The position numbers and the translations under genes were made by a program. DNA of 60,000 bases from Membranipora membranacea. Taxonomy: Eukaryota > Bryozoa > Gymnolaemata > Cheilostomatida > Membraniporidae. Below the pieces are notes generated by a model that saw only the letters and a program-made list of their open reading frames with translations, was not told the DNA's origin and ran no database searches. Positions 1 through 12,692 of this stretch are shown here, piece after piece (positions within the stretch are counted from its first letter, which is position 1; every line of letters starts with the position of its first letter). The stretch is taken from assembly GCA_914767715.1 (NCBI GenBank), contig OU612068.1, positions 622,001 to 682,000 on the forward strand, in the 5' to 3' direction.

Positions 1-2145
1 ACTCATACCCATCAAAATCATCAAACCTGCCCAGAACGGTTTGCTCTTGTGAAATCAGTTGTCTGTTCCACAGAACTTATCTTTTTTAACAAAACTTATC
101 TTGGGAAGAACCGTGACAAATCTTAACAATGTATCAGTTTTTATCTCCCAATCACCAGGCTTCAATATATTATTTTTCCAGTAAATGTGTGCAATCGATC
201 ACACAATAACATTCCGTAACACGTACACAGTTATCATAAGAATGAATGATTTTGGTTTTTAACCTTTTTCCAACTTAAACCTAAACTTACCCTTGATAAA
301 CTCTTTTCCTTGTCAGAATTTTTGGCACAGGTTTACCAATCAATAAAAGAATATTCATCAAGCCGGATGATTAAACTTGTAATTAAACCACAATCCTTTC
401 CTGTGTGTCTCTAATTCATTCCTATAAATGATATCACACCTCAACTTAGAGTGATTTGTTTTCACCAATCAAACAAATTAATGGACGACTCTCCCTCTGA
501 GAGGCTCAAATCCTCTTAACAACATTCTTGTATGCCTCCTCCTCCCCTATCTGACGTGGTGATGGTTCTCAGAATCCCAGATCTAATCAGGTGAGCCAGT
601 CTGTTTACTCTGCTTACTTTCTCTCTATCTCTCACGTAATGCTGCAAAAATATTTACCCAATCAGACTAGTCGACTCTCCCGACTTTAATTGTTCTATTT
701 GGGTAAAGAATGTCTCTGTATCATCCAATCATGTCGGCCAATCTGGCTCAGACTAAAGGTGAATGTGACTTACACTCCTCCAACAGTCGCACCTCCTCCA
801 CTACCTATGGTACATACTACCATACCCACACACAGCGATCAGACCCGCCCAACAAACCCGCCCCAACATACACTACAAAGGGATTGTCGCAGCAATGTGA
901 CAATAGATCACGCTCCCTTAAAAAGATGCAGTACCTGAAACTTTAACTAAGATAACAATGATGGGTACTCTGTGTTTATGTATATTTTATCATGAAATAT
1001 TGATAGAATATACGCATATGCATAGGAGTGCGTACATACATGTGTGATCTCCGGAGCCATATAGTTATATTGTTACTGGTCCTCTGAAACTCACTTGTTG
1101 ATCATAGTAAATTTTTAAATTCTAGTTCTCAATTTTTTAGTTCTTCAAAACTGGGCAGAGACAGAAAACAATATGTATGTGTGCATATATATATATATGT
1201 GTTTCTTTGCCTGTTGCCACGTTTTCTATTGTAATCTTATGCCAGGCTATAATATATTATTTTGTAGGACAACTATAACAGTAACTAGGAAAAAGAAGAT
1301 TCAGGACATCTGTACACAGGTCTAATATACAGTAATCCTGATGAGCAGCTACTACAAACAGATACATTTATGTATATTATATAATATTCATATCGTCTCA
1401 TATCTCCACCCTATCCACTCCTGGCCTTGCGTATCAGTTAGACTTACACCGATAAGTATTCCATATCACATTTTATATTAGATTTCTGTAGTGTGACGTT
1501 ATACAATTAAGAGATTTACGCAGGATTCGTAGAATTGAGGTAATTGATAATGAATTATATTTTAGTGATTTATATTTTACTGGTAACTCATATTAGTAAC
1601 TCATCAAGCTTTATATCTCTGTTCCACTTTTAATGTCATTTATCTTAGAGGAATTTGATAATAGATCATTCCACTTTATTTTAATTAAAACAACTGTTTT
1701 ACCCAAATTGTTTTCTGTTTTTCACTTTTTACATTGAAGCTAGGAGCAGCTGCTTTACATGTTTGTGTACTGGGACATATTTGGATCATTGCCCTTATAG
1801 CCTTCTATTTACCATTGACCAATTTGTTTGGTGTTAGGTAATGTCAATTAAGCCTGATCTTAAGCCTTCAACTTCAAGTTTTATAACATTTGTATAATTG
1901 GGTCATGACCAAAATTGACCGATACGTTTGTCTCCAATGTATGTCTAGATATTTTCTCACCCGCAAACTTGGTAAATAGCCATGCAAACTTTCACTGGTG
2001 ATAAATTTGGTAATATGCATGATGAATTAATATTATATTATATTCTCTTATAAAATAACACAGACTAACAAAAAATATTGTTTGATGAGCAAATGTTGAG
2101 GGTTGAGGGGTTGACAGATTTATTGTTTTATTGTCTCTAACTCAG
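1..2145. other. Non-coding stretch, left edge
   Basis: No recognisable gene. There is a short TA dinucleotide tract near 1186-1198. A small patch at 532-758 is locally richer in G+C and contains proline codons, donor-like sites after 590 (CAG|GTGAGC) and 758 (AAAG|GTGAAT), and a possible short coding path from an ATG at 532. The acceptor before 709 has almost no pyrimidine tract, so I do not call this a gene. Confidence 0.4.
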
Positions 2146-2228
2146 GATATACGAGCTCCTATTATTACGACGGCGATGTCGAGAGTGTAAATGACAAATG
2201 TGTGACCATTCACTCCCACATGAATCAG
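2146..2228 (+). CDS. Possible orphan internal exon (hypothetical)
   Basis: An 83-base open block sits between a good acceptor (a T-rich tract ending ctctaactcag) and a good donor (AATCAG|GTGGGT). Only one frame is open: it enters in phase 1, leaves in phase 0, and encodes about 27 residues rich in Tyr, Ser and Asp (containing SSYYYDGDVESVNDKCV). The donor at 758 leaves phase 1 and an acceptor at 2818 takes phase 0, followed by 14 codons and a stop, so a short multi-exon transcript is conceivable. I recognise no family. It could equally be chance. Confidence 0.25.
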
Positions 2229-5200
2229 GTGGGTGTCCTCTGGTGTAAAACGGTCTGAAGGTTCATCTACTGTTTCAACATGGTCAGAGGAGCCATCACT
2301 TCTGTTTGGTGTGAGGTATTTATGTGTCTGGCTCGCTGTCTCATTGTATCAAGCTCTCAAGCCATCATGGCCGCATTGTTACGTATATGTCACTGGGGGT
2401 CAGATGAAGCATAGTAATATAGTTAGACATAGGAGGGTGTACCATGTACTACTGGTGTAACTCGATGATCCTGTGTTATAATCATTACATTGATCACGTT
2501 GATCGCAGCAGTACCAGCATTTCGATGGTGCTATTCCACAGAATCTTGGATGGTTAATGGATTGTAAGGATTCGCATTGTGTTCTGTCCATACAACCCTA
2601 CAAGAAGCAAGAATATAAATTACTGCCGATCTAGAAATCTTTTTTTTTTGCATTGGTGGCACAAAATCTACAAGTACTGTCACTGAGTCTATAGTGGTCA
2701 GCCTGTATTATAGTGAATCATGTTTGGATTTAGAGGATAGATTGAATATTTTGCATAGGATAATAGTCCTGTCTACAGTTAGTGAACCACTGACGCTACC
2801 TTTTATTTTAAATGCAGGGCAATGGTGAAAGTCAATGGCCCCTATATTGTTCCATTTTCTGAAGCTGATTGCATAATAAGTTTAGTATCATTACAGCGAA
2901 ATTATCAAAGTTTAATCGGTCAAGTATCAATGCCTGATGTAAGGCTGTATCTATTTGAGCAAACAATCCTCATAAAGGTATGCTGTAGACTTCATATAAA
3001 CGCAGGTCCAAATGCGAGGTTTAGATTCCCTGCTGGGGTAAGCTAAAGATGAACTGTGAAGAACAGTACTATGGTTCGTTAGACGCTGGTTCTCACGGTC
3101 TATGGTCGTCCCATTAAAGCACGCATTCTCTATGATGAGAGGTGATAAAGGCTCTGGGATATTTTAATAGGATGCTTATGCCTGGAGGAAATGCTGGCTT
3201 GTATAACGCTGTGACTCAAATAAAGTAGTCTGCCTCAAATCAATGTTTTACATCCTGCGGAATATGTTCCTGATCCTCTTGGGATGAATTCAGATTTGAG
3301 CTGAACTTTAATCCTGCTGGACTGAGTGATAAGATTGGAGTAAACCTACCAACGATGTCAACCAAACTGACATATCAACCAAATACCTAAGCTGCCTTAT
3401 GAGCCCCCATTTCATTGGGATGCCAGCTAACGCCGCTGGCAATGAACCTAGCTCACTGCTACAGGCTTCATTTTGTTAAAAACAGGCACACAAGCACAGT
3501 GCGAAAAATGGTTCATAGACACAGCTTATTTGGGAGGCTCCAAAGAAATATTCAGTGATCACAGGGTGACTAAGGAATTATGATAATCAGTCATTAGCTC
3601 TGGTTACATAATAAATTAGCACACATTATATAGGATAATGATTATTTTGATAGTTGTTGTGGTTGTCACGCCAATTAGACTATAGCCATAAATCAGACTG
3701 GGTCTGCTGCTACAAACCTTGATGTAAGACTTCTCATTGAAATATGGCCTCTGTACTTGAGTAAAACAGATCTGGTCTGTTTCTGTGCAGGTTGTGACAT
3801 TCTGTGGGTTACATTGCTTGTTCGTCTTAGAACCTGTACACTGATGACAGATCAGACCTTCAACATACGAGATGCATAAACATCAGAATACAGTGTCATA
3901 GACGTCAGGATGTCAATGTCGTTATCTTATTCTAATATAATGCGTAGGCATGAGCAGATGCATACATAAACAGTCAGAAAGGTAACACGACTACTAAGCG
4001 TATATCCATATTTCAAAGCTTCTGTCTTGACGGTTCATTTGGCCATCTACCAGTACCAGTGTTTTCAGCTTTCACCTACTGACCTCGATCGCTTACAGAA
4101 ATGGTCATGGTACCGGCTCCACGGCAATGTTGTTACAGTATTTGGCAACATAAGGCTTGGGAGAGGGGTTTGGGTTTGACATCTGATTACCTGCAGTTGG
4201 GTGTCCATTACAACTTTGGTTGTAATGGGTCTGCTGCGGTCTGGTGGATTATCTTGGTGGTCAGTGTGTCAGACATTACATCACATGTTTGGAGTATGTC
4301 TGCTGAGAGGACATTGTGTCGTTCTCAAGTGGATGCTTTCTTGTTGTGGTGGAATCGGGTAACTTCGTTTCATAACATTTTTAAGCTTGATTTATGAAGG
4401 CACAATGCAGCCCTGCCCAGATCCCCACCTAGCAAACATTTCTAATACTACAGAGGACTGGCTGTAATACGTTAATTCTCACATTCCATAGTTTACTTAT
4501 GACGAAAGAGCTGTGCACGGGAGATTGTCTGTACATTAGGAGAATGGCGGCTAGCTCTAATGATATGATGACGCTCTGCTCATCTGCACTTCATCTCTAT
4601 TCTGCCTAGTATCATTGTGGTTCAAAGTGACATTTAGCTGGTCTTGGAAAAGTAGCAATTAATCAAACCCCTTCTGTTGATTCTGAATGTGACACGAAAA
4701 AGCTGAAGATCTCCAGGTTTTGTATACACTGAAGACCAGCAACAGGTATTCCGTACAATTGGTATGCAAGCAAGCATTAGCGCTTTTTGTATTTCAAGCC
4801 TGCATCTTTCTTCTACACTTATGTCAAAAATGATTGATATTATTGTTTATTTACCTAACGAGCTGCTGCAGAAATGAGCCAGAAAAAGAGAGACGACAAT
4901 CACATGTGTCGGCATAGTCCTGTCCGATCCTATGTAGTTAGAGATAGAAATCAGGGCTGACTGTGGAGCTTTGTGATATAAAGCACTGCTGTCTCTTGAA
5001 TTTGGATCAAATAATGTCTTCTTGGTTGATAGCCTTGTTAACACATGACTCGTGCGTTGCTCAGTTATGTATTACATGTTTGTAAATGTTATCTCTGATA
5101 TATGATATCAATCTGTCTGTACCCAGAAAGGTATATGATCTACACTATCAAATAATGTTTGTACACCACTCTTGTCATCAAATAATACATCTCATCAAAA

Positions 5201-5860
5201 TCGGAAATTAAAATTTAATGTTAAGGGCTGCAGTATGCAAATCCGAAGACATTGACGCAGTCTTTGAACTTTGAGAACGACTGAGGCTGAGTAAACCAAC
5301 ATAAGATCTTGTTGAATAAGCTGATCTTTACTCTCGCTCAGCATACACAGGTGATGACAGTAACCATAATATTTAAATTTGCATTGTATTTGCACTCATT
5401 ATGTGGATTTGCAGGTTCTTACTTTTGTATGATATTCGTGAGTTACTCATTGTTACAGATCAACAGGGTTATTTGTCTACTGTGACCCTCTCTCTGACCA
5501 CAGATTCGGTGGCCAATTTTGCTTGTAACGGTTGCAAATGAATTTATACGCTACATTTCCTGGCCAAAGTTTAAACACCAGCAGTCTCCGTTGTTATGTG
5601 TTTTATCCGCTTCAGTTGTAGCGATAATATCATAGGAAACCTGAATGAAAGCTTTTTGTAATTGAGAAAAAGCAATCATGGGAATAAAAATAATTATTGA
5701 TATAGTAAGCTATTGGTGATTATAGTGATGATTATAGCATCATGTAATACCCAGAAATCAATATACAGCAGCGAGCGGTAAAAAGATGAATGGACTGGGT
5801 ACTGTAGTACTTGGCTGAATCTCATTCACAAGACTCTAGAATTGTATTAGGTGTATGCTA
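2229..5860. other. Intergenic DNA, no supported gene
   Basis: I see no coding exon chain here. The open frames present (for example 2822-3046 and 4101-4397) lack recognisable domains and have no splice partners beyond the weak one noted for 2818. No clear inverted repeat or long tandem repeat was seen. Confidence 0.5.
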
Positions 5861-5862
5861 AG

Positions 5863-5921
5863 CTCCGCCTACTTCCTTATTTACATTAAGACGAATAAGG
5901 CGGGAAGGCATCTGATTGGCT
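5863..5921 (+). promoter_or_regulatory. Candidate promoter element of the MAPK phosphatase gene (inverted ETS-like sites and CCAAT box)
   Basis: About 150-200 bp upstream of the first ATG of the phosphatase, an ETS-like core (ACTTCCTTATT, near 5870) faces an inverted partner (AATAAGGCGGGAAG, 5894-5907), followed by a reversed CCAAT box (GATTGGC, 5914-5920). Vertebrate DUSP6 is an ERK-induced feedback gene controlled through ETS factors, so facing ETS-type sites here would fit. Function is inferred; no TATA box was recognised. Confidence 0.4.
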
Positions 5922-6066
5922 GCTAGTGTGATTATTAGTCTGTCACTTCTATTTATGAGTTTATCCCGGACCCAATTTGTAATAGTAAAGAAGTTAGCAG
6001 GTGCCCACACGGTTCACTCAACATACGCACAGTATCTCCACTTAATTTTTGAAGCTGTTGGAAGTG

Positions 6067-8957
6067 ATGCCAACTATCGAATCGTTTTACAAAATGGAGG
6101 AGGTTAGCTCTGAGTTTGTACTAAATGGGATTAAGACAAGCACAGTGCTCATACTAGACTGCCGATCTCAATCAGACTTTCAGAATGGACATATACAAGG
6201 AGCTATGCACGTCAATCTGCCTCCACTGCTGCTGCGAAGACTCAAGAAGGGAAGCCTTGCTGTCGCCACGGCTGTCCAAGGAAACGATATGAAGGAGAAG
6301 TTCAGTTCTGAATGCAATTATAAAGAAGTTATAGTATATGAAGCAGAGTCATGCGACATCAATGCAAACTGTAACAACCTCCTACCTCTCATTCATCAAA
6401 AACTAGTCCAAGAAAACTGCAAAGTGAAATTGCTCTCAGGTAAGAGGATTAAAATGAAAGCGTGGCTGCTATTAGCAGTTTGAAAGTCATCGCCTAAGCT
6501 GTGTATGATTTCTGCAACATGTAGATAATTGTCGGTCATATAAAATTGGTAATTTATCAAACTTTCATGTTGATTGTAAAATGAGTTGCCGACGCCAGAT
6601 ACCTACAACTCAATACATTTTCCATCACAGTACATGATCAGCAGATTATTGGCCTATAAAATTGGATCATATTCTTGGTAGCCTCATCAATCTTTGCTGA
6701 CGCCTCTCAAACCTTAGATTTGTCTTTGAGATCAAGTGCCATATCGCTCTGGTGTATATTATTATAATTAATAGTCATACAAGATGACAGCTCGCCATTA
6801 CCAATAAGATAATCGTCCTAGTTCTGCCTGTGTAATTTATGACCCATCATTTGGCACTTTGTGGTTATTGCACACATTTCTGCGGGTAAATAATAATAGG
6901 ATGGTGGTCAATCAATGTCAATGGTTTGGCTCGGTAGTCTATTCAGCCTCTTCTATTCGCTCAGTTATGATACTCACCGCAGTGTAGGAAATATGGACAC
7001 TATTGATATCTAAGGTTTGAGAAAAAAAACAGCATTATCCTTTGCAACCGCAACAAAGTCCGCCCGCCGCCCAGGTGTTATTAATGTATGCTGGTCTTAT
7101 TGTAAAACTAATTCCTCTGACCTTCAAAACAAGCTGCTATAAGCTATTTATAAGCGTGGGAAATTTACGTTAATGAGCTGAAAAGTAGAAATCCCTTGTA
7201 TGAAAGAATCCAGAATGCGCTGACTGTTAACTACATACATATCCACATGCACTGAACTGAATAATTCATCACTTGAGGCAGCAAAGGAAATATGAGTCAA
7301 ATTGTAATCAGAGCGCATGCTTTCTTGGCTGCTCATATTTTGAGATGATATGGCAGCGGATATCCTGCCTCTGGTACAGCTGTCTCTTTCCATTTCATCA
7401 AACAATCCGCGAGTGATGAATGCTCTAATGTTCTTGTTATTATCAATTACAGGAGGTTATAAGATGTTCAGCTGTGCATATCCTGAGTATGTGGAGACAG
7501 AGGAAGCAAATGAAAATTGTCCCGTTACAGCTGGCCTATCGAGCCTCAACCTCATAGAACCCTCAACACCTAAATCAGCTAGTGAAGTCACTCATTCTCC
7601 ATCATTCCCCATCGAGGTTATCAGACATCTGTACCTCGGCAATGCAAAATGCTCAATGGACAGCGAGGCTCTCCTCAAACACAACATCAGATACATACTG
7701 AATGTCACTCCTAACTTGCCAAACCACTTTGAGGGCAGCTCGGATGTGGATATTACATACAAACAGATCCCTATCAATGATCACTGGTCGCAGAACCTGT
7801 CCCTCTACTTCCCAGAGGCAATGGCATTTATAGGTGAGCATAGTTCTGAAATACTTGGTCCGTGCCGCTAGTTAAGTTGACATTGGCTATAAAATGTCAG
7901 CCCACTTTCAGCTCTCAGCTGGATATCTCCACCTAAATGACATATATGAGATTGTATGACAAGCTAAACATCCGTGTCAGTATTTAGGTAAAGATTGTAT
8001 CTGGTATTGGGCCTTTTTCGATTCAATGTTTGATTAGGTTTTCTGAAAAAATGTAGGCTGGTTTTTATATTAGCTATTGGAATTTGAATAATTGAATCAA
8101 ATTACAGTGAATAAGTGTTTGTAAAGGCTCAATTCAGTGAGGTGGCATGTCAAAATAAAATAGGCTCCACTCACTAGATTGCCAAGAGCTATTGGAGCTG
8201 TGCCAAGCCAACGCAATTCACATTATGGCAATGAAATGTAAAAGATAATAGCCTGCGCATAAAGGGTGCTCAGCGAAGCTAACCAAATTATTATTCACTA
8301 GTTCTTGTTAGCATTGTGATTATTTTCAGATTCAGGCAGCGACAATGCCCCCACGTCAAGGTTTTTGTCATTGGCAAAAGGATTTTTATTATCTGCTAAT
8401 GTAGCTTACAAAAACCACCTATTCATCCTTTCACTAAATGAAAAAAGCATGCCACTGTTCAAGGCATGTCATGTGTAGTTCAAAGGCTTGCCAATGTTTG
8501 TGAAACCCTCGCAGTGTGAGCTAAAGCCCAGCATGGAATAGGCCATTATTGTGGTGTGTGACAAGTTTCCTCTTCTAATCAATGGTTTTATCCGCTTATT
8601 TTAGATGAAGGCAGATCTAAAGGTTATGGAGTTCTGGTTCATTGTCTGGCTGGTATCTCGAGATCAGTCACGATTACAGTGGCCTATCTAATGAGTCGAG
8701 AAAAGCTCTGTCTCAATGACGCATATGACTTTGTCAAGAGAGCGAAACCCAACATATCACCAAACTTCAACTTTATGGGACAGTTACTAGACTTTGAGCA
8801 GACTCTGAATCTCGATACCAAAAGCAGCCATTGCAGCCCTTGCACGTGCACAGACTCTAAAGACTGCCAGTGTGCGAGTCGTACCAAACAAATGTTCTTT
8901 ATGACTCCGACAAAGTCAGCTCCTACATACGAGCTTGAACCTCTGAACGTGCGGTAG
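6067..8957 (+). CDS. DUSP6/7/9-like: MAP-kinase phosphatase, DUSP6/7/9 (cytoplasmic MKP) type, three exons
   Basis: Dual-specificity phosphatase predicted to dephosphorylate the Thr-x-Tyr loop of ERK-type MAP kinases in the cytoplasm. Exons 6067-6439, 7453-7833 and 8605-8957 join in phase 1/phase 1 to give 368 residues, close to the 381 of vertebrate DUSP6. The N-terminal rhodanese-like domain (about residues 18-130) carries the basic kinase-interaction motif LLLRRLKKG (54-62), which matches the LRRLQKG of DUSP6. The catalytic domain (about 165-325) has the general acid Asp234 in the [10 protein letters not shown] block and the signature HCLAGISRS (264-272) with Cys265 and Arg271. The tail has several Cys residues and ends in a stretch like the vertebrate FTTPSNQNVYQVDSLQ region. 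The first in-frame ATG after the promoter is at 6067; a second at 6094 is possible. The linker between domains is shorter than in vertebrates. Symbol by family only; orthology to one vertebrate paralogue is not implied. Confidence 0.95.
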
Positions 8958-11900
8958 CTGAAAACAGTGTCTATAAACTATGAGTATTATTTATTACTCC
9001 ATTATTCTATATTATTATGTCAAGTAAAAGAGTTTCTATAATAATGTATCTGTAAAATTGATGGTTTGCATACTTTCATCACGCAATATAAACTGTTTGC
9101 TCTTCCATCCCTTTCTATAAATTGAAATGGAGACTTTTTTTATGGTAAATTGATACTTTTTGAAGGTATTTTAGTTTGATCACTTTTAACAGAAGGCAGA
9201 GACTATCCTTCGTTCAGTTTTAGACCAAACCATGCAAAAATCCTCTCAATATTTTAAACACGAGGACCTCATAATTCCATCCAAGTTATCATGTTTAATT
9301 TTTAGCAACCATTATTTAAACTATACTGTAACAGCTACTCTGCCAAAAGGCCCACTCTCTCAATGGCCTCTCTTTTCATTTATTCGTTCATCAAACGTCA
9401 TAATATCAGATTATTTTTGTACTGGAATAAATCTTTGGATGCATCAAGATGACAGCTCAGGTGTTTTTTATTGCTAACACATTATTGAGGGTGAAGGAAT
9501 GGATTTTGATGCTAATCAACTAGGTGTCACAAAGGATTTACAAACTAAGCTGAGCTCCGAGCGAGCAGAGCGGCACATAGTCAATGTGTTCGTGACTGAC
9601 AGCCACAGGTGTTGGCCATCATTCAACAGCCTCATCTAATGATCTACTTGGCAACAGACCAATACAATGAGCAGTAAAAGACTATAACCATGTATTTTAC
9701 TGCATCTGGGCTCTATCTGTACTACGTAAACTCCCTTCCTTTAGTTTGTACCATAAATTACTATCAGTAAGAGTGGATGGATTCCTGATCAAATTGCAAT
9801 GAGGGATTGACAGGGAATACTGGCTAGTGACTTCTCATTCAGTCATTATTGCGCCAGGTACTGGTAACATTGCAATGCAACAAAGCATGTAAGCGCATTC
9901 TCAGAAAATCTGTCAGAATAAATGTTGCAAGTTGATGACACAGCATTATTAGTATTACCAATGCTGCCTCATACATTTGTTACACAAAACCACATCGACC
10001 ATTCTGAGCTTTTTCTGATAGTGCTTACCAGGGGCAATTCATGCCCATTCGAACATGACTTGGCTTGCAAAGCCGCGGCTGTTGCATCATGTTTTGCCAA
10101 AATGTGACAATCAATGTAACATGACCAGTTGTTATAACAGTGAATCAAACTTTCGTAACTTCCTGTAGTCAATTCCTTTGAGTAATAATAAGGATTACTT
10201 TTGTTTCTCAAAACCTGAACAAAAATATACCCCAGCCATTGGCATGGTGTCAACTTATGTAAAATGGGAAATTGTGCTTCGACCAAGTGACACCTAGTCA
10301 CTGAATTCACTATGTCATGCCAGAACTAACGGTGTTGATCGACTGGATCCTTTCATAGTGTGAAGCATGTTTGTTTTTCACTTATCTCTCTTTTCTTGTT
10401 GGCCTTTTAAGCACTGAAGGGCTGATAAGGAATTATTTATAGCACCTCTTCAACGATGACAGAGATCGCTGTTTGCCTGCCAAATGCACTCTTATCTTCA
10501 AATGTCATAGAAACCACAAAAGAGGTTCAACTGACAAGTTGTCAACAGTGAAGATCTATTACTTCACTCTGCTCTAGCTTTGAAAATTCTCCTGTCAATA
10601 AATTTCTGAGACCATCATAGCTGAATCCATCCATCCATGCCAATGCCAAGCCAACGTGATAAACATCGCAGCAACCAAAACTTCAATGAAAAGTTTCCAA
10701 GCCATGGAAAGCTTACAATTTGAATTCATATCTTCATGCTTTTTGTATAAATGGTTGGCCTTCCATTCCCAGTTCTTGTTTCTGTTTCTGATTTCATTTT
10801 GACACTGGGTGACTTACCAGTACAACTATTTTGTGACGAAATTGAAAGCACTTACATCTCTTACTTATATGCTAGCTACTATAAACATGTGTAGTATTCG
10901 ATCCGAGGTTTACCTGACAATTTATAGAATCACTGCCTTGATAAATGATATACCAGGATCGCAGAACTTTGAGTAGACCTCACCACCGCTCTAGGACCGG
11001 ACCGGGGCCAGCCACAGCCGCTCATTATGGTAGAATTAAACTTATTTTTCACCTTATCACCTCATCTGAATTTCCATGCGCGTCGGCAAAACTAGGCTTT
11101 ATTTTTTCCCTGACAACACAAACCCTTTAATTTGAATTATGGTGATTGCAGTTTCACTATCAACTTGAGTTGAAGTGGTATGATTGGGCGGAACTGAATC
11201 TTACCTCCAAACTAACTGGCTCGCATACAGACTCTTGAATAAATCATCTGCAATTTCCTTTTATGCTAATCAAATGAACGAACAATCTGTCTTGACTCTT
11301 TACAATTTGTTCTGGTATGGTGTAGTACCTGAGCTAGCTGTTTGAGTTGTATCTTGGTCTACCTATTCATATCCAAAAAGATTAGATGATTTTAAAGGGT
11401 GTGTCTTACGGGTCTTACTTGGCTATCTTCTAAATGGCTAGTTGTAATCTGGGGAGTAGATTAATTGATTAATTGTTGAGCAGTTTAGTGGCTCGGTGAT
11501 ATATTTGAGCTTCAGGTTAATGACCCCGTAATTAAACTGTCTCTAAAGGAACTTTTAAAGTCTTTACTGAATCCTAACAATGGAACCCGGACAATCAGAG
11601 AGATTTCTATGATTACAGCAGCGTTCAGGTGTCAGAATCTTACTGTCTGATGCTATATCACCTTCCTGCTCTCCTTTCTTCGATGGTGATGAAAGTAGAG
11701 AGCAAATACAAGCTGCACTTTTATCTCAAGTGTTGATTAAATGATAAAGCTGTCAAGCCAATTGTGTTCTTTGGCAGCTGAGCTTTGCTGTTTGACATCG
11801 TTTCCACATGCTGTCTGACCCTCGACCTTCAACAGTTCAACACCCACATATCCTTATGCACCCATTTCAGCTGTTGCGGTTGACCACCTATTTAGAAATA

Positions 11901-12587
11901 CTTGGCCATTCACAGACAGCGGAGAGAATGAAGAGAAATTCATTTAGATATAATTGTACGTAATATCTCTCCTTCACATAGAACTGTTGCTCTTTTTACC
12001 ATGACTTCCTCTTTCATCTTCTACGGTCGATTCTTAGTAGTGGTGTCAGGAATGACATCTTGCCTTGTATGGTCAAGTTTTAAAGTCACAGACAAGGCGA
12101 GACACAACCAACATCGTTTTCTCTCACAGAGTGTAGTGAATATTGTATAAGTATATAATGATGAAGCGGATTGGTTGTGAGGCTTCGTAGGGAGGTTGGG
12201 TCAATTAGGATTAGAATGGGTGGAGTAGATCATCTAATTGAGGATCAAAGAAGAGTTGATCTAAGATTATTTTTATGTCTCTGCTCCGTCATATATCATA
12301 TTTTTCTGTCTCATCATTCTCTTGTACACATTTACAGTGAACAAGGCTGTTGTGAATGGAGAAATTTCCCGGTTGTATCGAGCTGATCATCTTCTTCACA
12401 CATGATATTTGTTAATTTGTTTGGTCATGAGGTATTCATTCACCCAGAGGCGTTATCTATTACCGCACCATTAAAAAGTGGTTCCTGAGAACATTATACC
12501 CTTGTCACGTCTCGGCTCACATTCATCAGGCAGTATTTGTGTATTTATAGCCGGCACATGGTCATTGACATCTAGATATAGCTGGTT

Positions 12588-12692
12588 ATTGTACATGGGA
12601 CTTGCTACATACATGGGACTTGGTTACATGTACATACATGTACTTGGTTACATGTACATACCTGTACATGGGACTTGGTTATTGTACATGGT
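12588..12692. repeat. Degenerate short tandem repeat (TGTACATGGGACTTGGTTA-like)
   Basis: Units built from GTACATGGGACTTG and TTACATGTACATAC recur about five times with variation. The tract is palindrome-rich because TGTACA and CATG are self-complementary. An open frame across it is only repeat-encoded. Confidence 0.6.

Noticed and set aside
3960-4190. Open stretch of about 67 codons (contains YQYQCFQLSPTDLDRLQKW)
   Set aside because: It looks protein-like but has no start codon, no donor/acceptor chain and no recognised domain; length is within chance.
7148-7405. Minus-strand frame upstream of exon 2 of the phosphatase
   Set aside because: It lies in intron 1 with no recognisable domain; likely chance.
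9969-10310. 113-codon minus-strand open frame
   Set aside because: Random-looking composition, no splice partners, no family recognised, opposite strand also open.
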